Shown in pieces: positions 39,469 through 48,107 of a stretch of 64,000 nt of DNA. The position numbers and the translations under genes are program-made. This stretch comes from a virus: IMG/VR virus record IMGVR_UViG_3300021962_008382, positions 62,001 to 126,000 of that record. One strand, written 5' to 3'. The notes beneath the pieces were generated by a model. That model was not told the origin of the DNA. It saw only the letters and a list, made by a program, of their open reading frames with translations, and searched no databases. Positions within the stretch are counted from its first letter, which is position 1; each line of letters starts with the position of its first letter.

Positions 39469-40545
39469 TTAATTACTTTTAATAGTTACATAGCCCCCGG
39501 GCGGTACACTGACCGGGTATGTCTGTGAGTCAGGGACGTTGCTAGGATTTACTTTCGTTGCCGCAACTACAGATGCAGGTGTTCCTCCTACGTTAGAACC
39601 GGGGAGGGTAATACCTAAAGCGGTACTAGGGTTACCTGCTGCCCCGGGGTTACCTGGTGTATATGATGCCGGATAAGGGTTTCCTGGATTACCTGGTGTA
39701 TATGATGCCGGATAAGGGTTTCCTGGATTACCTGGTGTATATGATGCCGGGAAAGGGTTCCCAGGATTACCCGGAGTATACGAACCTGGGTTCGGAGGAT
39801 TAGAATTACCTGGTGTGTACGAACCTGGGTTCGGAGGATTAGGATTACCCGGTGTATACGAACCTGGGTTCGGGGGATTAGGATTACCCGGTGTATACGA
39901 ACCTGGGTTCGGGGGATTAGGATTACCCGGTGTATACGAACCTGGGTTCGGGGGATTAGCTGTAGGGTTATTCGGGTCTGTCGGGTTGCCTGGGTAGTAC
40001 TGAGGTGGTATATAAAAACCACCGTAGTTATATCCAGGGTAATATGTCCCAGGGTTCGGGGGATTAGCATTACCTGGAGTAGAAGGTGTCGGATTACCTG
40101 GTGTGTATGAGCCCGCATTAGGTGGTGTTGGATTACCCGGTGTAAATGCGCCTGCATTAGGTGGTGTTGGATTACCCGGTGTAAATGCACCTGCATTAGG
40201 TGGTGTTGGATTACCCGGTGTAAATGCACCTGCATTAGGTGGTGTTGGATTACCCGGTGTAAAATTACCCGGATTAGGGGGATTAGTACCGCCTGGTGTA
40301 AAATTACCCGGGTTCGGGGGATTAGTACCGCCTGGTGTAAAATTACCCGGATTAGGGGGATTAGTACCGCCTGGTGTAAAATTACCCGGGTTTGCAGCGT
40401 TTCCCGTACCTCCACGACCTTCTACTGTAATATCATAACGACCGTATGGTATTACATAATTACCTGGAGAGTTAAACGTTGTGGTACCCGTACCAGACGC
40501 ACGCCACGTTTTTTCTAATCCAAATATAGGTGTTTTTCTAGTCAC
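39469..40545 (-). CDS. Pro/Gly/Asn-rich minisatellite fibre protein
   Basis: A 358-residue protein. Residues 1-50 form a fibre-type head (FGLEKTWRASGTGTTTFNSPGNYVIPYGRYDITVEGRGG). Residues 50-310 are 13-residue repeats in blocks: four of PGNFTPGGTNPPN, three of AGAFTPGNPTPPN, four or five of PGSYTPGNPNPPN, three of NPYPASYTPGNPG. A non-repeat linker (YYPGYNYGGFYIPPQYYPGNP) divides them. The C-terminal ~45 residues are beta (TYPVSVPPGGYVTIKSN). The repeats are not strict Gly-X-Y, so a collagen triple helix is not implied, but a polyproline-like extended rod is plausible. Repeat DNA units are 39 bases. Confidence 0.75.
   Translation of the reverse strand: MTRKTPIFGLEKTWRASGTGTTTFNSPGNYVIPYGRYDITVEGRGGTGNAANPGNFTPGGTNPPNPGNFTPGGTNPPNPGNFTPGGTNPPNPGNFTPGNPTPPNAGAFTPGNPTPPNAGAFTPGNPTPPNAGAFTPGNPTPPNAGSYTPGNPTPSTPGNANPPNPGTYYPGYNYGGFYIPPQYYPGNPTDPNNPTANPPNPGSYTPGNPNPPNPGSYTPGNPNPPNPGSYTPGNPNPPNPGSYTPGNSNPPNPGSYTPGNPGNPFPASYTPGNPGNPYPASYTPGNPGNPYPASYTPGNPGAAGNPSTALGITLPGSNVGGTPASVVAATKVNPSNVPDSQTYPVSVPPGGYVTIKSN
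39775..40400 (-). repeat. 39-base tandem repeats within the Pro/Gly fibre gene
   Basis: Two blocks of 39-base units, about 39775-39960 and 40100-40400, encode the PGSYTPGNPNPPN-, AGAFTPGNPTPPN- and PGNFTPGGTNPPN-type units. Some neighbouring units are identical, so slippage could change fibre length. The repeats also produce long open frames in other frames, which are not genes. Confidence 0.85.
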
Positions 40546-40557
40546 TAGAAGACCTCG

Positions 40558-41112
40558 TTACTTCGCGTCTTTCATTGCCAGAGAAACGTATACAGTAGTA
40601 CCACCATCTACGGTAAATAGAGACCAAATATCTACGGCGTTAGCTGTAGTTGTTGCAGGAGGAACAACACCACCAGGGTAGTCAGATGAAGATGGCCAGG
40701 AGTATGTTCTACCTCCAGTTCCATCTTGTACAACTATAGCTGTAACAGCTGCAATTGTATTTGCGCCTGGTACACTTGTAAATGCAAAAGTAGTATTACC
40801 TGTTAGCCGCGTACGTACAACACCTTTTGTAAAATCGATATTAACATTACCGGATACGTTACCGAGATCGACATAATCACTGTTTGCGCCTGCGATGGTT
40901 ATGTTACCCGAACCATTGGTAACTACAATACCTGAACCAGCAGTAAGAGTAGCCTTGTTGAGAGTATTGCCAGTCGAGTTGCCGATTAAAAGCTGACCGT
41001 CAGTATACGTTGTCTGACCGGTGCCGCCTTGCGTAACTGTAAGTGCTGAGCCTAGGTTAGATAGATTTCTACTATTATCAATGACGGTTGTACCGCCAAC
41101 TTGAATTGCCAT
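40558..41112 (-). CDS. Short tail fibre protein
   Basis: A 184-residue protein starting AIQVGGTTVIDNSRNLSNLGSALTVTQGGTGQTTYTDGQLLIGNSTGNTL, a block frequent in phage tail fibres. It continues with beta-rich sequence ending in WSLFTVDGGTTVYVSLAMKDAK, a conserved C-terminal tip fold of small fibre proteins (GGRTYSWPSSSDYPGG). A strong AGGAGAG ribosome site precedes the ATG, with a poly-A run upstream at 41136-41147. Confidence 0.75.
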   Translation of the reverse strand: MAIQVGGTTVIDNSRNLSNLGSALTVTQGGTGQTTYTDGQLLIGNSTGNTLNKATLTAGSGIVVTNGSGNITIAGANSDYVDLGNVSGNVNIDFTKGVVRTRLTGNTTFAFTSVPGANTIAAVTAIVVQDGTGGRTYSWPSSSDYPGGVVPPATTTANAVDIWSLFTVDGGTTVYVSLAMKDAK

Positions 41113-41146
41113 CTTCGCTCTCCTTTAGAACTCGGCATTTTTTTTT

Positions 41147-41773
41147 TTATTTTTTATCTTTTAACATTTGAACTTCCTGTTTCAAATGTTTAATACTCTC
41201 AATCAAAATAGCGATAAAGTTAAGATAGTTTATACCCTTTGTACCATCAGGCCTGTTTTTTACGACCTCAGGCAGTATTTTTTCAACTTCTTGAGCAGAT
41301 AAACCTAAAGATTTTTCCCCCGAGTCTTTCCAGGTAAAGCTATAACCTGTAATTTGAGATAAGATATCAAGGGGGTTAGTTATCGGCTCAATATTGTCTT
41401 TGAGAGTCACATCGGAGGAAGAATTATAATCAGTAGAGGTTAAAAGACCCGTAGAAGGATTGAAAGTTAATTTAGTGCTGGTAATTTTTACCGCTGCATT
41501 CCCTGAGGAGGCTGCTACGAAGGTAGGAAATACCGTTGAGTTAGATGATGTATCATCTACTACTTTAATGTCTAAAGTTACATTTGAAACAGTGCCATTT
41601 GAAACAGAACTAGATGTAGCAAGTTCATTAATAGCAGCTACTAGATTAGCTTTAGCGGTAGTTGAAAGATTACTAACAACACCTAGTTCGTTATTAATAT
41701 TTGAAAAGTTATTATCCACTTCTGTATTAGTAAGTGGAGAACCTTTTACGTTTCGTAAGACTAGAGTAGCCAT
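41147..41773 (-). CDS. Tail fibre protein with S74 intramolecular chaperone domain
   Basis: A 208-residue protein starting ATLVLRNVKGSPLTNTEVDNNFSNINNEL, the common N-terminal domain of marine phage fibres. Residues 117-208 are a Peptidase_S74 auto-processing chaperone: SSSDVTLKDNIEPITNPLDIL, YSFTWKDSGEKSLGLSAQEVEKILPEVV, and a C-terminal coiled coil ESIKHLKQEVQMLKDK. S120/D121/K125 match the self-cleavage site. The domain trimerises the fibre and is then released. The fibre part before it is only about 115 residues. Confidence 0.85.
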   Translation of the reverse strand: MATLVLRNVKGSPLTNTEVDNNFSNINNELGVVSNLSTTAKANLVAAINELATSSSVSNGTVSNVTLDIKVVDDTSSNSTVFPTFVAASSGNAAVKITSTKLTFNPSTGLLTSTDYNSSSDVTLKDNIEPITNPLDILSQITGYSFTWKDSGEKSLGLSAQEVEKILPEVVKNRPDGTKGINYLNFIAILIESIKHLKQEVQMLKDKK

Positions 41774-41784
41774 TTAATTTCTCG

Positions 41785-41991
41785 TTACACTATATTACTA
41801 TTTATAAGTAATGCATTAATCTTTTTGACTTCATTTTCAAGCAACTCAATTCGTTGCTGTTGTTTTAAGACTGTTTCAAAAAGTTTCTTCTTTTCTAAGT
41901 AAGTATTCAGACCTGCTTGATCAGTATTTATGATCGCTTTCGAGGCTGAGTCTCTTACTAAATTTGGTTTACCTTCTACTTTTAATTTCAT
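41785..41991 (-). CDS. Small coiled-coil protein
   Basis: A 68-residue protein with a short N-terminus (KLKVEGKPNLVRDSASKAIINTDQAGL) and a C-terminal coiled coil (KKKLFETVLKQQQRIELLENEVKKINALL). From memory, proteins of this kind lie beside the DUF4815-like gene in cyanophage-like genomes. It overlaps that gene's stop by one base. A role as a fibre-attachment or assembly helper is possible; none is known. Confidence 0.6.
   Translation of the reverse strand: MKLKVEGKPNLVRDSASKAIINTDQAGLNTYLEKKKLFETVLKQQQRIELLENEVKKINALLINSNIV
41799..41806 (-). promoter_or_regulatory. Late promoter of the S74 fibre cluster (TATAAATA)
   Basis: Exact TATAAATA on the minus strand, inside the 3' end of the small coiled-coil gene and 26 bases upstream of the ATG at 41773. 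It starts expression of the S74 fibre, the short fibre, the Pro/Gly fibre and the oxygenase/sulfotransferase genes. Confidence 0.7.
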
Positions 41992-44900
41992 TATGCGAGA
42001 GCAACTAACCTCAGATTTTTACACTTAGGGGGCTTAGCGCTATTTGTAGATAGTAATACAATCTTTAGAACTATGCCAGTAAATGGGGTTAAATTATCTA
42101 TCTGTTTTTCAACTTCATAATATTCACCACCTATAGAGTTAGGAATAGTTAAACCAGTAAGCTCGGTATATTCCTTATCTTTAATTGTAGTATCACTTGG
42201 TAGTTTAAGCTTGTAGTAGATCTTTAAATCTCCGTCAGATGGTTTAGCGATATCTAAACGCAGATTGAGAGATGTGGACGGATTTAAGAAATCTACCTGC
42301 TTAGTAATGTACTTAGCGAGAGCTGACCCCCCGGTAACCGCTTCTTCAGCTACAAAAGCAATACCGTTCGTTACTGTGATTACGTTAGCTGCAGCAGCAT
42401 TGGTTATTGTACCATAAACTTTAATGTTTGCCCCGTCATCAAGAACATCGAGTACTCTAAAAGTATTAGAATTAACGTTTGAATTAGATACTGTGACAGT
42501 TGTACCTTTGGTAATAGTAGCGGCATTTGCTTTATCTAGGGCATCAGGTATAGTTATGTATCCAGTTGTTGTAGATATATTTGTAAAATAAATGTTTGCT
42601 GATCTTGCAACTGTAACGATTTCAGATGAGAGATTTTCATTTGCATATGTTGGAGAATTCACTATATTATTTACAAATACTGCACCAAGAGATTGTATAT
42701 CAATAACCGGAGAGAGTGTAGAAGAATCGGAGGACATTTCAAGACGAAGAGTTAACGGTCTTTGACCTGACATGCTCGCGCTTATATTTGTATTTCCTGC
42801 TAAAACTTTAGTAGCTGACAACTCTGTGTCATCTTTTGTTAGAGTAGTAAAGCTAGAATCAATTGTATATCCTACAGATGTACCTTTAAGCTTGTACACT
42901 ACGTCTGTACCAGCTGGAGTTAAAGTAGATATAGCAGGGTATATCGTGTCGTACTTAACATCCTGAGTAGCAAACAGTCCTGCGCCACCACCACGAGTTA
43001 CAGAGGTAACGCTAGGTGTTGACGGTAAGTTGATGGTGTATGAGTTAGGCTTAACGTTAGAGACTGCAAACTGAACTCCGCTTACTGTATCAACGTTAAT
43101 TCCAAATATATTACCTATGGCAACATTAGCACGCATACCATCTAAATCAAAACCACTTAATACTACATACGAGCCGTTGGTAAGACCGTGATCACTGTGA
43201 AGTACTTTCATTGTAGTCTTGTTAGGATAAACTTCTAACGGGTCGCTACCTAATTTTTTATTAGAGTATTCTGCTGGGTTAACCACAAGATCCAGGGTAC
43301 CGCTAGTGCTAGTAAACTCCGCGTTATATAATTTAAACTTAAGATCTTGCAGTTGATCTGGGGTCCAAGAAACAGCATTTTGAGACTTATATAGAACACC
43401 TACGAACGGTTGCTCTGATATAACACGATTAGTATATACATCAGTTTCACCTATCTGAGAGATCCAGACGCTGTAGTTAATAGAGCTGGTTAACAATACA
43501 ATTGAATATTGTCCCGGTTCGAGATAAACTAGACCATCAAAATAAATTGTAGTTGCTGTCTGACCATCGGTCGATGTAGTAATTTGACTTGGCTGTACTA
43601 CAACGCGCGAGAATGGAACTACTGTTTGCGATGGAATACCTGCAACTAGAGGTCTAATCTCTACAAACATAGGTAGGACTTCATCCTTCGAGTAGAAGAA
43701 TAAATCTACCTTACTGAGATAAACCGGGGATCCGGATATTGCGAATGTTTGCGCTAACGGGTCTGTACCGTAGCACACTCTACCAGTAGATATTGATGGT
43801 GCTGCTGTGGCAGCTATGTTATCTGTATCTGCATCACTATTATTAACGATAGAAAGAACAAAATCTTTATATCCAGCCCCATCAGGGATTGAGTCTCTGG
43901 CAATTAACGCAGCAGTTATCTCAATAGAAGCTGCACGTATGGCAGCAGCTTCATCCAATCCTCTATTAATCCAAGATTGAACACCGCCCTGCGATTGTTC
44001 GGTACCGTGCTGTTGTAATCCGCGGGCCCAGCCATCTGATACCATCTCATGAACCGCATTAAATGCAGCTAATGTTTCTGCTGACGGTACATATGCACCA
44101 GTTCTAAGATCGTCATCAATACTGTAGACGTCTATACCGCCACCTGAATCGATATAGCTAGCCGCGACGGCTTTTTCAGCAGTAGCAGCTACTGTATTAG
44201 TATTATCTAAAATTGTTGTTAATGTGCCTTTTTCTTCCCACTTAGTAGCTGTTTCTTGATCTACGGGTATTCTAAATGCATAGCTTACAATACCATCAGA
44301 AATTGTAGGCGGTGGGGTAGAAGCAGGTTCTACTATGTTCTCACCCCCGGGGCGTACAGTAACATCTGGTACGTCTCTTCTATCATACACTGTTTCAGCT
44401 GCTGTAGGTGCAAGTCGAATTAATTCACCTGAGGACTTAAATATAGCTTCTGCTTGAGTCTCGCTATCATTCCCGTTCGTGGTAGAATCAGATAATCTAA
44501 AGATTTTATCCCCGGTAGGTAATTGTAAGAACGCGCTATCATAATAAAAAGCACCGGTAACTACCCCTTGATAATTCGTGTATAGATTACCTTTATTGAT
44601 TGCCATGTCAGCGAATACGTTACCGCTTACAGCAACATTACCTCTGCAGAATTGAGTAACATTATAATTATCAAAGTAAGCATTAAGTTTAGTGTTAGGC
44701 TTTAACCCCCTGCCAACAAAATTAATTACAATACTTCTCATTTTTGGAATAACAACTTTCGATATTACAACATCATTAGTTGATGTATTATCTACTGTTT
44801 CAGCAACTGTATATCTCGTACCAGTTCTCTCTTCGACACGATCATTACCGTACCATACTTCGCGCCAGTCACCCCATATAGTTTCAAACGATGCATTACT

Positions 44901-47900
44901 ATTAGTTAGAGTAGAAAGATTTTCATTTTGATCTTTATATACTGCAGGAGCACGAACAGTATCAAACCAGATGTCAGAAGGAGGGTTTAATTCAATAGAA
45001 CCAGTGAAGTTAACGACGCTAAATGGATTGATATTTTCGCGTCTACTTGCTGCATTATTCTGAGCTATGACATTACTTGTATACGGGAATGTAATTACAT
45101 TGCCAGTAAGTGCATAATTATTAGAAGTTCTTTGGCTTGTAGATGTATTAAGTTCTTTTAATCTTAAAGTTTTTTGAGAGAACTTAGGGCGAATTTCCCT
45201 CTTATTAAAGTCCATGGCAATCTTATAATCAGGGTTTGTGGTATCCCCGACTCTATGACCTTCAAAGTTATCGACTAAGAACCCGTTTTTAAATCTATCA
45301 AAACCTAGACTATCTTGAATTTGGAAAGACTCTGTATCTTTTTCAAGAAGAGATAAAGTTGTATAGTATTCTAGATTTTTAACCCGATTTTCTATACGAC
45401 CGATATCTCTCATCGTATAGCGTTTGTTATCAATTATTGTAATATCAATATCTTGTTGCAGATCAAAGACATAAGGCTTCTGCTTAAGAACATAAAGAAG
45501 CATTGAGTTGTCAGGGGTCTTAGGTTCTTTAGGGTCTAACGAACTTGTTCCAGCTATGTATTTAAGCGACCCAGTGCTATCTAAAACTATCTTATCTGTT
45601 CTAGCTAGATAATAAGAATAATCTGTGAAGAGAGTGTCGTTAGGTTCGGGAATTTCAGATGGGGTAACGAATGTAGCACCATCGGTATTTATTCTAGGTC
45701 TAAAATCTAAGCAATCTCTTAGCTGATAAGTAACATCCCCAGATGTAAAAGATGGTATATCTTTATAATCAATACCCGCATAAGATGATACCGAGAAGTA
45801 ATCGCCTGCTGAGTGGGTAAAGTAGCTATATGTAACTCTTACTGGGCCGGTTGGTTTTGGCTGACCAGGCTTTAGACTTATGGATCCAAGATCATAATGT
45901 GTAAGTCTTTGACCGCTGTCTAGTGTGTATCGATCAGTAATATCTGTAGCATTAGAAGATGAATATGCTGTTCCAAAAGCGTTAGCGGACATGCTAACGC
46001 TTGTTAGTTCGAAGATATCTGCCTGACCAAGAGAAAGTGTAGACAAAGCTGCGGTATTGCTAGTTGTAAAGTCTACAGTAGTTCCGGTAACTAAAGTCTT
46101 TACTTTCTTGTCAGCAGCAGAGTTAGTCTTATCTACTGTAGCCATTACTGTGATAGTGTCCGAGCCAAAGCTCGCACCTAATGTAATAGTTAGTGTTGTA
46201 CCTCCGCCCCCTATAGTAATGTTAGAGGAATAAAGCGGGGGAATTGCGCCTGTCGTTCTATCAATAATAAGATAATTTTGAGTAGAAAATCCTGCAAAAG
46301 TTTCATCTGTACCAGCGGTAATAGTAACAGAGCCGGTTGTCAGGGTTCTGTTATAGTATCTTTTCGTGGTATATACAGTTTCAATGTTTGTAGGATCGAC
46401 TTCTTTAATAGACTCATACGGGAACGGATAAATGAAAGTATCGTATTGAGTATCACTTACAGTTGCCTGCTCAACAAATCCCGCCACACCAGAGAGATTG
46501 CCTACTACTGCTGCGCTAGCAACTAATGCTACATCACTGGTAATCGAAGATACAAGTATGGTGTTGCCGTTAACTCTTAAATAGTCCCCGGTACTAAGCT
46601 CGGTAGTGAAGCGAGTACCGGTACCAGTGACAGTTGTTGAGCCATTAGTAGTATTAATTGAACCGGTAAGCAACACAGTAGACGCAGAAACGTTTGCGGT
46701 AAAGTCTGCTCCAGAAGAATTATCAAAAAATAGTTGCCTAACATCCTGCTCGAACACATAACCAGTGCTCATGGATATATCGAATAAGTAGCATTTGTAA
46801 ATAGCGGATGAACCTGATCCAGAAACATACTCGATATGTCTAACTCTTGCTGTACCTACTTGTGTACCGGAAGCAGTACCATTAGCTGCAGTGTAGGTAT
46901 TATAGAGTTTTACGCGACTTAAAGTTGTAAAATCTGGTGCTGAATACATCCCCGTAATTAGAATATAGTTTCCGACAGTAAGCGATACTGGAGAGTTGTT
47001 TAGGGATATGAAATCTCGTGCCTTCGTTGCATTAAGATAACGGGTCTTTAGATTATCTATTTCATACCCTTGCACATACGCTTTACCTGGGGTTATAACG
47101 TTAACAAATAATTGACTATTGCCGTTAACGTTTGCGGTAAGTAAACCATCTCGTACGCTGGTATTGCTTGTTCTTAGATGTTCGATAAGCTCTAAGCCAT
47201 AAGGTCTAACAACATAATTACCTGACTCATCATATGTTCTTCTAGCTAGTGTATCACCTAGAACGTTGTAATCTGTGTTTATTTTTTGATTTACAACAAA
47301 ACCATCTTCTATTCTAAGAAGTTCTATAAAATTAACATCGTCTGCGGCAGTTGCAGTTAAATCTCTAGCTTCTAAAGTAAGAGTAATTGAATAGCGATCG
47401 GCTCCAGGGGCAAAATAATTTGAAGATCCTAAAGCTGGGTCTAATAGATCAATATCATCTTGACTTGTTATAAAAGATTCTGTTATTACAAAGCCAGCCA
47501 CTTTATTAAGACCGGCTGATTCACCACCGGTATATTTTGAGATTAAAACAGTTTGTTCGTCAAAATAAACAAGATTATTCTTTGTAAATATAACCCCGGA
47601 ACGAATAGTTAAGGCTGTACCTACACCCGTAGCGCTAGATGATGCAACTGTTAGTGTGGTTGTAGAATCAGCGACTTGAAGTGTTTCGCTCGCTGTAAAC
47701 CCGGTAGCTGTTCTACTTGTACCTGAATCAAGATACTTTACATAGATAGTGGGAGGATCGTTATTTTCTGATTTAACTGCTTTCAGAATAATAGCGTTAA
47801 CACCTGATGTTTGACCGGTTATCTTACTACCTACCAAACTTTCGATAATTCCGTTATCTGCTGCTGTAAGTTTAACAAACTTATAGTAGTAGTCAATTTG

Positions 47901-48098
47901 CTGCTGTCCGTTTAATACAAGCGAACCTTCTTTAAAAAAGTGCTTACCCAAATAACCAATTTGAGTCTGTATTTGAGTTTGAAGCTGAGTTAATTCTCTA
48001 GCCTGGACTGCACGACCAGGTCTAAAAAGAATACGATAGAAGCCTTTAGATTCGCTAAAATCATCATAGTATGGGGCGGCATTAAATTCCAGCGTCAT
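41991..48098 (-). CDS. Giant baseplate/fibre-attachment structural protein (DUF4815-like)
   Basis: A 2035-residue protein, the largest in the window. Its start (TLEFNAAPYYDDFSESKGFYRILFRPGRAVQARELTQLQTQIQTQIG, then GKHFFKEGSLVLNG) is the DUF4815 signature of large virion structural proteins in cyanophage-like genomes. The rest is a string of beta-rich domains with an RDIGRIENRVKNLEYYTTLSLLEKDT helix near residue 900 and a C-terminal PPKCKNLRLVALA end. It lies after gp8, where T4 has genes 9-12, so it probably replaces the outer wedge and fibre-attachment proteins. The first 150 residues are the most confidently matched. Confidence 0.75.
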   Translation of the reverse strand: MTLEFNAAPYYDDFSESKGFYRILFRPGRAVQARELTQLQTQIQTQIGYLGKHFFKEGSLVLNGQQQIDYYYKFVKLTAADNGIIESLVGSKITGQTSGVNAIILKAVKSENNDPPTIYVKYLDSGTSRTATGFTASETLQVADSTTTLTVASSSATGVGTALTIRSGVIFTKNNLVYFDEQTVLISKYTGGESAGLNKVAGFVITESFITSQDDIDLLDPALGSSNYFAPGADRYSITLTLEARDLTATAADDVNFIELLRIEDGFVVNQKINTDYNVLGDTLARRTYDESGNYVVRPYGLELIEHLRTSNTSVRDGLLTANVNGNSQLFVNVITPGKAYVQGYEIDNLKTRYLNATKARDFISLNNSPVSLTVGNYILITGMYSAPDFTTLSRVKLYNTYTAANGTASGTQVGTARVRHIEYVSGSGSSAIYKCYLFDISMSTGYVFEQDVRQLFFDNSSGADFTANVSASTVLLTGSINTTNGSTTVTGTGTRFTTELSTGDYLRVNGNTILVSSITSDVALVASAAVVGNLSGVAGFVEQATVSDTQYDTFIYPFPYESIKEVDPTNIETVYTTKRYYNRTLTTGSVTITAGTDETFAGFSTQNYLIIDRTTGAIPPLYSSNITIGGGGTTLTITLGASFGSDTITVMATVDKTNSAADKKVKTLVTGTTVDFTTSNTAALSTLSLGQADIFELTSVSMSANAFGTAYSSSNATDITDRYTLDSGQRLTHYDLGSISLKPGQPKPTGPVRVTYSYFTHSAGDYFSVSSYAGIDYKDIPSFTSGDVTYQLRDCLDFRPRINTDGATFVTPSEIPEPNDTLFTDYSYYLARTDKIVLDSTGSLKYIAGTSSLDPKEPKTPDNSMLLYVLKQKPYVFDLQQDIDITIIDNKRYTMRDIGRIENRVKNLEYYTTLSLLEKDTESFQIQDSLGFDRFKNGFLVDNFEGHRVGDTTNPDYKIAMDFNKREIRPKFSQKTLRLKELNTSTSQRTSNNYALTGNVITFPYTSNVIAQNNAASRRENINPFSVVNFTGSIELNPPSDIWFDTVRAPAVYKDQNENLSTLTNSNASFETIWGDWREVWYGNDRVEERTGTRYTVAETVDNTSTNDVVISKVVIPKMRSIVINFVGRGLKPNTKLNAYFDNYNVTQFCRGNVAVSGNVFADMAINKGNLYTNYQGVVTGAFYYDSAFLQLPTGDKIFRLSDSTTNGNDSETQAEAIFKSSGELIRLAPTAAETVYDRRDVPDVTVRPGGENIVEPASTPPPTISDGIVSYAFRIPVDQETATKWEEKGTLTTILDNTNTVAATAEKAVAASYIDSGGGIDVYSIDDDLRTGAYVPSAETLAAFNAVHEMVSDGWARGLQQHGTEQSQGGVQSWINRGLDEAAAIRAASIEITAALIARDSIPDGAGYKDFVLSIVNNSDADTDNIAATAAPSISTGRVCYGTDPLAQTFAISGSPVYLSKVDLFFYSKDEVLPMFVEIRPLVAGIPSQTVVPFSRVVVQPSQITTSTDGQTATTIYFDGLVYLEPGQYSIVLLTSSINYSVWISQIGETDVYTNRVISEQPFVGVLYKSQNAVSWTPDQLQDLKFKLYNAEFTSTSGTLDLVVNPAEYSNKKLGSDPLEVYPNKTTMKVLHSDHGLTNGSYVVLSGFDLDGMRANVAIGNIFGINVDTVSGVQFAVSNVKPNSYTINLPSTPSVTSVTRGGGAGLFATQDVKYDTIYPAISTLTPAGTDVVYKLKGTSVGYTIDSSFTTLTKDDTELSATKVLAGNTNISASMSGQRPLTLRLEMSSDSSTLSPVIDIQSLGAVFVNNIVNSPTYANENLSSEIVTVARSANIYFTNISTTTGYITIPDALDKANAATITKGTTVTVSNSNVNSNTFRVLDVLDDGANIKVYGTITNAAAANVITVTNGIAFVAEEAVTGGSALAKYITKQVDFLNPSTSLNLRLDIAKPSDGDLKIYYKLKLPSDTTIKDKEYTELTGLTIPNSIGGEYYEVEKQIDNLTPFTGIVLKIVLLSTNSAKPPKCKNLRLVALA

Positions 48099-48107
48099 GA
48101 CCTACCT

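Noticed and set aside
39615-40415. Long open frame of 266 codons on the minus strand within the Pro/Gly fibre gene
   Set aside because: It is a second frame of the 39-base repeats. Repeat units of a multiple of three keep all frames open; the product is a meaningless His/Arg/Ile repeat and has no ribosome site.
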